Assembly (NCBI RefSeq): GCF_008632125.1 | Contig: NZ_VWRN01000005.1 | Location: forward strand, 46,829 to 110,828 | DNA length: 64,000 nucleotides | Direction: 5' to 3' | DNA from: Cupriavidus cauae | GTDB taxonomy: Bacteria > Pseudomonadota > Gammaproteobacteria > Burkholderiales > Burkholderiaceae | Shown: piece after piece, positions 1 to 11,646 of the stretch | How the letters are laid out: every line of letters starts with the position of its first letter | Numbering within the stretch: the stretch's first letter is position 1 | Made by a program: the position numbers and the translations under genes | Notes under the pieces: model-generated | Seen by the model: only the letters and a program-made list of their open reading frames with translations | Database searches by the model: none | What the model was told of the DNA's origin: nothing

Positions 1-1
1 G

Positions 2-316
2 CACGGGGCCGGCGGCTACGGCATGCTGGTCGGGCCGGCGGCGACGCGCGCCGAGATCGACGCCTTCCGCGAGGTGGTCAAGGCGCGGCCGGATCAGTAC
101 ATCGCGCAGCCGACGCTGGCGCTGTCGACCTGTCCGACCTATGTGGAGGCCGGCATCGCGCCGCGCCATATCGATCTGCGGCCGTTCGTGCTGTCGGGCA
201 AGGAGGTGCGCATGGTGCCGGGCGGGCTGACGCGCGTCGCGCTGCGCGAGGGGTCGCTGGTGGTCAATTCCTCGCAGGGCGGCGGCACCAAGGACACCTG
301 GGTGCTGGAGCGCTGA
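2..316 (+). CDS. Circularly permuted ATP-grasp protein, C-terminal fragment
   Basis: Only the last 104 residues are present; the frame is open from base 2, so the gene enters from the left edge. The visible part (GAGGYGML near the start, then [20 protein letters not shown] and a closing [13 protein letters not shown]) is the typical C-terminus of the DUF404/DUF407 circularly permuted ATP-grasp family. These proteins are predicted to form amide or peptide-like bonds using ATP; no substrate is established. Its neighbours, alpha-E, transglutaminase-like and Anbu, are the classic partners of this family, so it is probably the first gene of that operon. The ATP-binding core cannot be checked here. 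Confidence 0.85.
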   Translation, partial: HGAGGYGMLVGPAATRAEIDAFREVVKARPDQYIAQPTLALSTCPTYVEAGIAPRHIDLRPFVLSGKEVRMVPGGLTRVALREGSLVVNSSQGGGTKDTWVLER

Positions 317-421
317 GCCGACGAACCTTCGAGCCATCGAGCCTTCAAGCTTCAATCCTTCGCACCTTTCCGCAGCCATTGCCGACCCCGCGATCTTCCG
401 ACCGGACCACGGAGAGCCATC

Positions 422-1375
422 ATGCTGAGCCGCACCGCCGACCACCTGTTCTGGATGGCGCGCTACACCGAGCGCGCCGAGAACACCGCGCGCATGCTCG
501 ACGTCAATTACCAGACCTCGCTGCTGCCGCAATCGCTCGAGGTGGCCGAGCAGGGCTGGTGGGCGATGCTCGATATCTCCGAGCTGACGCACGCGTTCGA
601 CCACAAGTACGGCCTGCTGTCGCGCGAGGACGTGATCGACTTCATGGTGCGCGACATGACCAACCCGTCGTCGATCATGAGCTGCCTGCGCGCGGCGCGC
701 GAGAACGCGCGGGCCGTGCGCGGTTCGCTGACCACCGAGGTGTGGGAGACGCTGAACACCACCTGGCTGGACGTGCAGCGGATGATCTCGGACGGCGTGC
801 TGCGCGACGATCCGTCGCAGTTCTTCGAATGGGTCAAGTTCCGCTCGCACCTGGCGCGCGGCGTGCAGTTCGGCACCATGCTCAAGGACGACGCCTTCCA
901 CTTCATGCGGCTGGGCACCTTCCTGGAGCGCGCGGACAACACCGCGCGGATCCTCGACGTCAAGTTCCAGGCCACCGGCAGCGAGAACGGCGGCACCGAA
1001 CGGACCGAGCAGGACTTCTATCACTGGGCCGCGGTGCTGCGCTCGGTGTCGGGCTTCGAGGTCTACCGCAAGATCTACCGCACGGTGATCACACCGGTGC
1101 GCGTCGCCGAACTGCTGATCCTGCGGCCCGACATGCCGCGCTCGCTGGTGTCGAGCATGGACGAGGTGGTGGCGATCCTGGCGCTGGTGCGCAACCAGCA
1201 GTCGGCCGAGACCGAGCGGCAGGCTGGTAAACTGCATGCCGACCTCAAATACGCGCGCATCGACGACATCTTCGCGGTCGGACTGCACGCTTTCCTGACC
1301 AGCTTCCTGGAACGCATCGGCGATCTGGGCAGCGGCATCAGCCGGGACTTCCTGGTGCCGCCGCTGGCAGCCTGA
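422..1375 (+). CDS. Alpha-E domain protein (DUF403)
   Basis: A 317-residue, mainly alpha-helical protein that begins MLSRTADHLFWMARYTERAE, the hallmark N-terminus of the alpha-E family. A second similar stretch (FLERADNTARILDVKF, about residues 166-181) echoes the first (RAENTARMLDVNY), consistent with an internally repeated helical fold. GGAGAG lies about 8 bases before the ATG and supports this start. The family occurs almost only beside circularly permuted ATP-grasp and transglutaminase genes and is thought to work with them, but its biochemical role is unknown. It follows the ATP-grasp gene by 105 bases and precedes the transglutaminase gene by 65, consistent with one operon. Confidence 0.93.
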   Translation: MLSRTADHLFWMARYTERAENTARMLDVNYQTSLLPQSLEVAEQGWWAMLDISELTHAFDHKYGLLSREDVIDFMVRDMTNPSSIMSCLRAARENARAVRGSLTTEVWETLNTTWLDVQRMISDGVLRDDPSQFFEWVKFRSHLARGVQFGTMLKDDAFHFMRLGTFLERADNTARILDVKFQATGSENGGTERTEQDFYHWAAVLRSVSGFEVYRKIYRTVITPVRVAELLILRPDMPRSLVSSMDEVVAILALVRNQQSAETERQAGKLHADLKYARIDDIFAVGLHAFLTSFLERIGDLGSGISRDFLVPPLAA

Positions 1376-1440
1376 CCGATGGATTCGCCCACCGACGCGC
1401 CAGGCGTACCTGCCGGGCGGATCTGGCGGCGCAGCGCAAC

Positions 1441-2265
1441 ATGACCGTGAAATACCAGATCCACCATCGCACCGTTTACCGCTATGCCGAGCCGGTGATC
1501 CGCAGCGTTCACGAGCTGCGGCTGGCGCCGCGCTCCGGCCCGCTGCAGCGCGTGCACCAATGGCAGCTGTCGGTGCCGGGCAATCTGTCCGAGGCGCTCG
1601 ACGGCTTCGGCAATATCGTCCATCAGTTCACGCTGGCGCGGCCGGCCGACACCATCACAATCGCCGCCAGCGGCGAAGTCGAGATCACGCCGGCCTCCGA
1701 TGCCGACGGCTGCTTCAGCGACGCGCCGCCGCCGGGCGAGGCGCGTGTGTCGCCGCTGTACTTCCGCAGCGGCACGCCGCTGACCAGCGCGCCCGACGAA
1801 CTGAGGACGTTCGCCGCCCCGTATCTGGCCGCCGGCCATGATCCCGCCGCGCTGCTGGCGCTGGCCCAGGGCATCGGCGAGCGCGTGCGCTACCAGCCCA
1901 ATGCCACCGATGTCGGCACCAGCGCCGCCGAGGCCTTCGCGCTGGGCGCGGGCGTGTGCCAGGACCAGGCGCAGGTGATGGTGGCCGCCTGCCGCGCCTT
2001 CGGCATTCCGGCGCGCTATGTCAGCGGCTATTTCCACGACCCCGCGGCCACCGAGCTGGCCAGCCACGCCTGGGCCGACCTGTGTGTCGATACCGGGCGG
2101 GAGCGCTGGTGCAGCATCGACGTGACGCACGGCTGCTTCACCGATACCCGCCATATCCGCCTCGCGGTGGGGCGCGACTACCGCTCGGCGGCGCCGATCC
2201 GCGGCGTGCGCGAGGGCGGCGGCACCGAATCGCTGTCGGTGCAGATCCTGATCGAGCCGGCCTGA
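1441..2265 (+). CDS. Transglutaminase-like cysteine protease family protein
   Basis: 274 residues with an N-terminal beta-rich region typical of bacterial transglutaminase-like proteins (TVYRYAEPV, about residues 11-19) and a C-terminal catalytic core. The papain-like triad is intact: Cys173 in GVCQDQAQ, His209 in SHAWADL and Asp227 in IDVTHG. Such enzymes may hydrolyse or transfer amide bonds; no substrate is known. It sits between the alpha-E and Anbu genes, and in this cassette is usually assumed to cut or transfer the product of the ATP-grasp ligase (inference). There is no signal peptide, so it should be cytoplasmic. Confidence 0.92.
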   Translation: MTVKYQIHHRTVYRYAEPVIRSVHELRLAPRSGPLQRVHQWQLSVPGNLSEALDGFGNIVHQFTLARPADTITIAASGEVEITPASDADGCFSDAPPPGEARVSPLYFRSGTPLTSAPDELRTFAAPYLAAGHDPAALLALAQGIGERVRYQPNATDVGTSAAEAFALGAGVCQDQAQVMVAACRAFGIPARYVSGYFHDPAATELASHAWADLCVDTGRERWCSIDVTHGCFTDTRHIRLAVGRDYRSAAPIRGVREGGGTESLSVQILIEPA

Positions 2266-2320
2266 GTCCTGCATTGCGCCGCAGCGTGCCGCTACGTGCG
2301 GCTACGTGTCGCCGTGGGGC

Positions 2321-2360
2321 CCCGGGTCGCCACGGGTCGCCACGGCTCGCCACGGCTCGC
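2321..2360. repeat. 10-bp tandem repeat, 4 copies
   Basis: Four consecutive 10-bp units, CCCGGGTCGC, CACGGGTCGC, CACGGCTCGC and CACGGCTCGC, fill part of the 206-base gap between the transglutaminase and Anbu genes. Just upstream, GTGCCGCTAC and GTGCGGCTAC (2286-2305) are a second, weaker 10-bp repeat. No coding function is apparent. Confidence 0.85.
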
Positions 2361-2471
2361 TGTGGGGCCGATAAGGGGCCGTGACAGGGGACGCCCGGCG
2401 AGGGCGCTAGAATGCCGGGATGCTCCCCGCGCGTTCCGCCGCGCGCCATGTCACCACAATAAGACAACACC

Positions 2472-3293
2472 ATGACGTACTGTGTAGCCATGCGGCTCGA
2501 TGCCGGCCTGGTATTCCTGTCCGACTCGCGCACCAATGCGGGCGTCGACGCGATCTCGACGGCCCGCAAGATGACGGTGTTCGAGGAGCCCGGCGACCGC
2601 GTCATGGTGCTGATGACCGCCGGCAATCTCGCCATCAGCCAGTCGATCCGCCAGATCCTGATGGAAAGCCGCGACAGCAAACGCTCGCTGTGGACCGCGC
2701 GCGATATGTTCGAGGCCGCCTCGATCGTCGGCGACGCAGTGCGCCAGGTGCACCGCCGCGATGCCGATGCGCTGCGCGATGCCGGCATCGAGTTCAACGT
2801 CAGCCTGATCTTCGGCGGCCAGATCGGCCGCGAGCGGGTGCGGTTGTTCAACGTCTATGCGGCCGGCAATTTCGTCGAGGCGACGCCGGAGAACTGCTAC
2901 TTCCAGATTGGCGAGGCCAAGTACGGCAAGCCGATCATCGACCGCGTGGTGCATCCCTCGTTGCCGCTGGCCGAAGGGGCCAAGTGCGCGCTGATCTCGA
3001 TGGACTCGACGCTCAAGTCCAATATCTCGGTGGGCCTGCCGCTGGACCTGCTGGTCTACGAAGCCGATTCGCTGCACGTCACGCGCTTTGCCACCATCGA
3101 CGACCGCAATCCGTATTTCTGCATGATCCGCGAGACCTGGGGCCAGCGCCTGCGCCAGGTGTTCGGCGAGATCGACAACCCGGAATGGGACGCCGCCGCG
3201 CCGGCCCAACATCCGCTGACGCGGCAGGGCGAGGGCGACCGCTGGGGACAGCCGGTGCGGGCCCGGCGCGAGCGTCCGCGCGAACCGCAGTGA
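2472..3293 (+). CDS. Anbu proteasome-type peptidase (ancestral beta subunit)
   Basis: 273-residue Ntn-hydrolase of the proteasome beta-subunit superfamily. It begins MTYCVAMRLDAGLVFLSDSR, so removal of Met exposes Thr2 as the catalytic nucleophile with no propeptide. Asp18 in SDSRTNAG and Lys33 in STARKMTVF match the active-site residues of HslV and the 20S beta subunit. The protein is longer than HslV and ends in a basic, Pro/Arg-rich tail (from about residue 245) that looks disordered. Anbu proteins assemble into open helical or ring-like oligomers, and their substrates are unknown. No unfoldase ATPase gene is nearby. A 206-base gap containing repeats and a TAGAAT -10-like box (2408-2413) may give it its own promoter. 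Confidence 0.93.
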   Translation: MTYCVAMRLDAGLVFLSDSRTNAGVDAISTARKMTVFEEPGDRVMVLMTAGNLAISQSIRQILMESRDSKRSLWTARDMFEAASIVGDAVRQVHRRDADALRDAGIEFNVSLIFGGQIGRERVRLFNVYAAGNFVEATPENCYFQIGEAKYGKPIIDRVVHPSLPLAEGAKCALISMDSTLKSNISVGLPLDLLVYEADSLHVTRFATIDDRNPYFCMIRETWGQRLRQVFGEIDNPEWDAAAPAQHPLTRQGEGDRWGQPVRARRERPREPQ

Positions 3294-3397
3294 ACGGGGC
3301 GGCGAGGGCTCGCGCGAGGCCGGGTCCGCCGCCGAAACGGCACGCGAGCGGACAGTCCGGCACGCCGATTCCGCCCGTCCATCCGGCCTCGCTCATG

Positions 3398-5085
<1,688 letters not shown>

Positions 5086-5109
5086 AGCGGCCGATAGCAG
5101 GAGAGCAAG

Positions 5110-5979
<870 letters not shown>

Positions 5980-5996
5980 GCGCGCAGCGCCAACCG

Positions 5997-6020
5997 TCAA
6001 TCGTTCAATCGTTCAATCGT
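5997..6020. repeat. 8-bp tandem repeat TCAATCGT, 3 copies
   Basis: Three perfect head-to-tail copies of TCAATCGT lie just after kdsA, preceded by a partial unit (CAACCG). This is one of many short spacer repeats in the window. Confidence 0.85.
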
Positions 6021-6118
6021 CAGCTGCAACGGCCCTCGCGCCGATCACCGATTCCGCACGTTGCCGCCGTCATCGGGCGGCAACGTTGACAACCATAAGA
6101 TTCATCCTGGAGATACGC

Positions 6119-7823
<1,705 letters not shown>

Positions 7824-7836
7824 GCCCGGGAGTCGG

Positions 7837-7869
7837 CAGGCGCCCGGCGGCCTCGGCCGCCGGCGCCTG
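7837..7869 (+). terminator. GC-rich stem-loop between eno and ftsB
   Basis: CAGGCGCCCGGCGGCC (7837-7852) pairs with GGCCGCCGGCGCCTG (7855-7869) with one bulged C and a tight TC turn. No run of T follows, so it is not a standard intrinsic terminator. It could reduce read-through into ftsB or protect the 3' end of eno mRNA. Confidence 0.5.
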
Positions 7870-7898
7870 CGGCCACCGCCCAGTCGTCCGTTTCCTGA

Positions 7899-8246
7899 AT
7901 GCCCATGCGCCTGATTACGCTGCTGTTGTTCGTGGTGCTGCTCGCGATCCAGTATCCCCTGTGGCTGGGCAAGGGCGGCTGGTTGCGCGTGTGGGAATTG
8001 AACAAGCAGGTCGGCGAGCAGACCGCCCGCAACGAACAGCTCAAGCGCCGCAATGCCAAGCTCGAGGGCGAGGTGCTGGACCTGCAGGACGGCACCGGCG
8101 CGGTCGAGGAGCGGGCGCGCTACGAGCTCGGCATGGTCAAGGACGGCGAGGTGTTCATCCAGTTCGTCGCACCGGCCCCCAAGGTCAGCGCCACGCCGCC
8201 GCTGCCGCCGCCTCCGGCGGCCAAGCCGGGTTCCGGCGGGCACTGA
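7899..8246 (+). CDS. ftsB: Cell division protein FtsB
   Basis: 115 residues. A single N-terminal membrane helix ([19 protein letters not shown]) is followed by a coiled coil rich in charged residues and Leu (about residues 28-63) and [15 protein letters not shown], a close match to the EERAR-EL motif of FtsB. FtsB joins FtsL and FtsQ in the divisome and links septal peptidoglycan synthesis to FtsZ. The ATG at 7905 (MRLITLLLF) is an equally good start and fits E. coli better. The Pro/Ala-rich C-terminal tail is an extension. It follows eno, the usual position. Confidence 0.93.
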   Translation: MPMRLITLLLFVVLLAIQYPLWLGKGGWLRVWELNKQVGEQTARNEQLKRRNAKLEGEVLDLQDGTGAVEERARYELGMVKDGEVFIQFVAPAPKVSATPPLPPPPAAKPGSGGH

Positions 8247-8285
8247 GCGTCAGGCTGCCGCCGGCTCGCGTCTCACGCCAGCGCT

Positions 8286-8690
8286 TCACCACCACCAGTA
8301 CGGATAACCGCCCCAGCCCCAATAGCCGGGCGACCCGATGCTGACCCCGCCGCCCCAGCGGCCGCGGCCCCATCCCCCGTAGTACAAACTCCAGCTCGAC
8401 AGCGGATACGCCGGATAGGCGTAGGTCGATGCGCGCGCCCAGGCCTGGGCCTGCTGATCGCGGGCGATCGCAGCCTCCTGCTCGCGCAGCACCTGCTTGT
8501 TCAGTGCGTCCAGCCGCTTGCGTTCCTCGGCGCTGAGCGGCGCGGCAGGTGCGCGTGACGCGGTATCCGGCGCCAGCCGGGCGGTCGGCGGCGAGCCGTT
8601 GATGTCGCGCGGCAGATTGGCGGCGCACCCCGCGGCCAGCAGCGGCGCGGCCAGCAATGCAAGACGGATCGACGAAGGGATGGCCGGCAT
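8286..8690 (-). CDS. Small Gly/Trp/Tyr-rich lipoprotein, unknown function
   Basis: 134 residues with a lipoprotein signal: a basic start, a hydrophobic stretch (LALLAAPLLA) and lipobox LAAGC, giving an acylated Cys at about residue 22. The middle is charged and helical (ERKRLDALNKQVLREQEAAIA, written here only as a helical Arg/Lys/Glu segment about residues 56-75). The last 40 residues are packed with Gly, Trp and Tyr and end in WWW. This tail could be surface-exposed or associated with the outer membrane. I do not recognise a named family. Confidence 0.75.
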   Translation of the reverse strand: MPAIPSSIRLALLAAPLLAAGCAANLPRDINGSPPTARLAPDTASRAPAAPLSAEERKRLDALNKQVLREQEAAIARDQQAQAWARASTYAYPAYPLSSWSLYYGGWGRGRWGGGVSIGSPGYWGWGGYPYWWW

Positions 8691-8782
8691 GATGACCTCC
8701 AGGCGGTGCGCGGATGTCGGGGAGACTTTGTTGACTTTGATTTTAGTGAGCCGGCAAAGTTTGCGGCCCGCGGGGCACCACA

Positions 8783-8816
8783 GGGTTTTTCCCCTCTCCC
8801 GCTGAGGGGAGAGGGA
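8783..8816. repeat. Dispersed CCCTCTCCC stem-loop element, copy 1
   Basis: CCCTCTCCC (8792-8800) pairs with GGGAGAGGG (8808-8816) over a short loop, preceded by GGGTTTTTC. Two relatives occur after aroC (62318-62350 and 62373-62410). In all three a T-rich lead is followed by a C-rich/G-rich hairpin, which suggests a small mobile or REP-like element. Confidence 0.6.
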
Positions 8817-8895
8817 GAACAGACCGGGGGAACCGGTCAGCCTGGCCGGCAGAGCTCAGCGCTGCTCGGTGTCACTCCGTGCTGCTCAGCGCCGC

Positions 8896-9930
8896 TCAGT
8901 GCCGATGTCCCGCGCCCTCGCCGACCCCCGCCGGCATCGCCGCGCCGCTGAACAGCTGCGCGCAGTCGACCGGGTCGAAGCGGTACTCCTGGCCGCAGAA
9001 GTCGCAGTGGATCTCCACCGAGCCGCGCTCGGCGACGATGTCGTCGACCTCGGCCTGGCCCAGCGACTGCAGCATGTTCGCCACCTTGGTGCGCGAGCAC
9101 GAGCAGCGGAAGTGCGGCGTGCCGGGTTCGAACACGCGCAGCCCGGCGTCCTGCAGGTCTTCCCAGAACAGCCGCCGCAGCAGCGTATCCGGCTGTTCGG
9201 CCAGCAGTTCCTCGGTCTTGAGCGTGGCGCCGAGCTGGCAGGCGCGGTCCCAGGTATCGAGATCCTGCGCGCGGCCGTGGGCCGACAGCGGCGCGCCGGT
9301 CTCGCCAACCTGTGCGGGCGGGCGGCCGGGCTTGCCTTCCATCGTGCCGCCGTAGGACGGCAGCTTCTGCAGCAGCATGCCGGCCGCGACGCGGTCGTCG
9401 GCGGCCAGCCACAGCCGCGTGTCAAGCTGCTCGGAGGCCTGCATATAGTGCTCGAGCACGGCGCTGATCGACGTCAGCGGACCATGGGCGTCGGCCAGCG
9501 GCACGATGCCCTGGTAGGGCTGCTGGCCCGGCAGCTTGTCGTGCGGGTCCAGCGTGATGGCAAAGCGCCCCTGGCCGTGCTGGTTGACCAGCTCGGCCAG
9601 CGTGGCATCGTCGGCGATCTCGACGCCTTCGGCCAGCTTCGCGGTGCCGCGCAGCGACAGGTCGGACAGGCATTCGACCACCAGCATGCGCACCGGCCCG
9701 TCGCCATGCAGCTGCATCACCAGCGCGCCGTTGAACTTCAGGTTGGCCGACAGCAGCGCGGCCGCGGCCATCATCTCGCCGAGCAGCCGGCGTACCGGGG
9801 CCGGATAGTGGTGGCGCTCCAGCGCTTCCTGCCAGGTCGATTGCAGCCGCACCAGCTCGCCGCGCACCGGGGCGGCGTCGAACAGGAATTTCTGCAGGGT
9901 GTCCGGGGTTTGGGTTTCAGTCACGATCAT
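8896..9930 (-). CDS. hslO: Redox-regulated chaperone Hsp33
   Basis: 344 residues, slightly long for the family. Hsp33 is a cytoplasmic holdase activated by oxidative unfolding. The zinc-binding redox switch is intact: a C-x-C pair at Cys276/Cys278 and a C-x-x-C pair at Cys309/Cys312. GTAKLAEGVEI and the helical core precede it. The last 15 residues are a Gly/His-rich tail. It is 31 bases downstream of the gamma-carbonic anhydrase gene on the same strand, so the two probably form one transcript. Confidence 0.97.
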   Translation of the reverse strand: MIVTETQTPDTLQKFLFDAAPVRGELVRLQSTWQEALERHHYPAPVRRLLGEMMAAAALLSANLKFNGALVMQLHGDGPVRMLVVECLSDLSLRGTAKLAEGVEIADDATLAELVNQHGQGRFAITLDPHDKLPGQQPYQGIVPLADAHGPLTSISAVLEHYMQASEQLDTRLWLAADDRVAAGMLLQKLPSYGGTMEGKPGRPPAQVGETGAPLSAHGRAQDLDTWDRACQLGATLKTEELLAEQPDTLLRRLFWEDLQDAGLRVFEPGTPHFRCSCSRTKVANMLQSLGQAEVDDIVAERGSVEIHCDFCGQEYRFDPVDCAQLFSGAAMPAGVGEGAGHRH

Positions 9931-9961
9931 CCATCGGTGGGATCGGCCGGCGCGCGGGCGC

Positions 9962-10486
9962 TCAGCCGATGCGTTTCAATTCCTTCTTGTAGACGGCCTG
10001 GCGTGCCGCATACGTGTCGGTGTTGCGGTACAGGCCGGCCACTTCCTCGTCGCTCAGTTCGCGTACCGCCTTGGCGGGGGCGCCCAGGATCAGCGTGCGG
10101 TCGGGGAACACCTTGCCTTCGGTGACGATGGCGCCGGCGCCGACCAGGCATTCCTTGCCGATCACCGCGCGGTTCAGCACCACCGCCTGAATGCCGATCA
10201 GCGCGCCTTCGCCGATCGTGCAGCCGTGCAGCATCGCCTGGTGGCCGATGGTGACGCGGTCGCCGATCGTCAGCGGGCAGCCCGGGTCGGTGTGCAGCAC
10301 GGCGCCTTCCTGCACGTTGGTCGCTTCGCCGACGACGATGGGCTCGTTGTCGCCCCGGATCACCGCGCCCGGCCAGACGCTGGCTCGCGCCTTGAGCGTC
10401 ACGTTGCCGATGACGGTGGCTTCGGCAGCCACGTAGGCGTCGGCATCGATGGAAGGGGCGGTATCGCCGAGCTGGTAAAGCGACAT
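9962..10486 (-). CDS. Gamma-carbonic anhydrase family protein
   Basis: 174 residues beginning MSLYQLGDTAPSIDADAYVA. The body is a left-handed beta-helix built from hexapeptide repeats, with conserved histidines for metal binding (VLHTDPG, IGHQAMLHG). The family includes zinc or iron carbonic anhydrases and inactive paralogues (YrdA-like); activity cannot be decided from sequence. AGGAGA lies before this ATG; an upstream in-frame extension to 10768 is non-conserved and runs through the spacer repeat array. It is the upstream partner of hslO. Confidence 0.93.
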   Translation of the reverse strand: MSLYQLGDTAPSIDADAYVAAEATVIGNVTLKARASVWPGAVIRGDNEPIVVGEATNVQEGAVLHTDPGCPLTIGDRVTIGHQAMLHGCTIGEGALIGIQAVVLNRAVIGKECLVGAGAIVTEGKVFPDRTLILGAPAKAVRELSDEEVAGLYRNTDTYAARQAVYKKELKRIG

Positions 10487-10550
10487 GAGGTCTCCTGTAC
10501 GGGGTTCGTTTCTAGATGGGGATGGCCGCCGGGCCTTAAAGGGCGGAACC

Positions 10551-10609
10551 CCGGGCGCAACACCCGGGCGCAACACCCGGGCGCAACACCGGGGCGCAAC
10601 ACCGGGGCG
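10551..10609. repeat. 13-bp tandem repeat, 4.5 copies
   Basis: Three perfect copies of CCGGGCGCAACAC (10551, 10564, 10577), one CGGGGCGCAACAC (10590) and a half copy lie in the divergent spacer between the carbonic anhydrase and DUF455 genes. The 13-bp period matches the arrays at 41091 and, roughly, 11580. Confidence 0.92.
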
Positions 10610-10675
10610 TAGGTCGTATGAGGCCGGGCGGCGCCGGCAAGGCTCTACAATCGCGGCAGACCGGATTTTACGCCC

Positions 10676-11560
10676 ATGCCCGCCTACGCTGCCGAACCCG
10701 CCCCAGATCGCAATGCCACGGCGCCGATCGATCCAGATGCGGCCTCCTCGCCGCTTTCCCTGCGCCATCGGGCGCTCGCCGTGCTGGCGGAGCCCGATCC
10801 CGCCGCCAAGGCCGCCGCGGCCCGTGCATTGCGCGCCGCCTCACTGGAAGCCGGCGATGATGCCATCGGCGCCGCCCTGACGCTCGCCGCCGCCGGCCCG
10901 GTGCCTGGCCGCCCGGCGCGTCCCGAGCTGGTGCCGCCGCAGAAGGTCGAGCGGCGCGGCTCGCTGCAGAATCCGGCGGGGCGCGCGGTGCTGATCCACG
11001 CGCTGGCGCATATCGAGTTCAACGCGATCAATCTGGCGCTCGATGCGGTCTGGCGCTTTGCCGGCATGCCGGCGGGGTATTACCGCGACTGGCTGCAGGT
11101 GGCCGACGAGGAGGCGCTGCACTTCACGCTGCTGGCCGCGCACCTGCGCAAGCTGGGCTTCGCCTACGGCGATTTCCCGGCGCACAACAGCCTGTGGGAG
11201 ATGGCGGACCGCACCGCCGGCGACGTGCTGGCGCGCATGGCGTTGGTGCCGCGCACGCTGGAGGCACGCGGGCTGGACGCCTCGCCGGTGGTCCGCACGC
11301 GGCTGGCCGACGCCGGCGATGCCGAGGCCGCGGCGATCATCGACATCATCCTGCGCGACGAGGTCGGCCACGTGGCGATCGGCAACCGCTGGTATCGCTG
11401 GCTATGCGCCGAGCGGGGCCTCGATCCTGTGACCACCTACGCCGAACTGGCCGAGCGCCACCAGGCGCCGCGGCTGCGGCCGCCGTTCAATCTGGCGGCG
11501 CGCCGCGCGGCCGGCTTCGACGAGGACGAACTGGCCTGGCTGACCGGCAGCGCCGGATAA
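10676..11560 (+). CDS. DUF455 ferritin-like protein
   Basis: 294 residues. The helical core has the family's Glu/His pattern: ALAHIEFNAINLALD, ADEEALHFTLLAAHL, DEVGHVAIGNRW. These residues form a probable di-iron ferritin-like site. The family's physiological role is not known; members have been linked to tRNA hydroxylation-like or oxidative chemistry only by fold. A TACAAT -10-like box (10646-10651) lies 24 bases before the ATG, giving a very short leader. The N-terminal 60 residues are Ala/Pro-rich and low in complexity. Confidence 0.88.
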   Translation: MPAYAAEPAPDRNATAPIDPDAASSPLSLRHRALAVLAEPDPAAKAAAARALRAASLEAGDDAIGAALTLAAAGPVPGRPARPELVPPQKVERRGSLQNPAGRAVLIHALAHIEFNAINLALDAVWRFAGMPAGYYRDWLQVADEEALHFTLLAAHLRKLGFAYGDFPAHNSLWEMADRTAGDVLARMALVPRTLEARGLDASPVVRTRLADAGDAEAAAIIDIILRDEVGHVAIGNRWYRWLCAERGLDPVTTYAELAERHQAPRLRPPFNLAARRAAGFDEDELAWLTGSAG

Positions 11561-11579
11561 CCGGCAACCGGTGAAGGAC

Positions 11580-11641
11580 CAACCGGCTGGCCCAACCGGC
11601 TGACCTCAACCAGCGGACTCAACCGGCTGCTCAACCGGCTG
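11580..11641. repeat. Degenerate 12-14-bp repeat, core CAACCGGCTG
   Basis: The core CAACCGGCTG starts at 11580, 11593, 11620 and 11632, with a degenerate copy at 11607, so the period is 12-14 bp. The array fills the convergent gap between the DUF455 gene and the acyl-CoA synthetase gene. Confidence 0.8.
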
Positions 11642-11646
11642 ACCGC

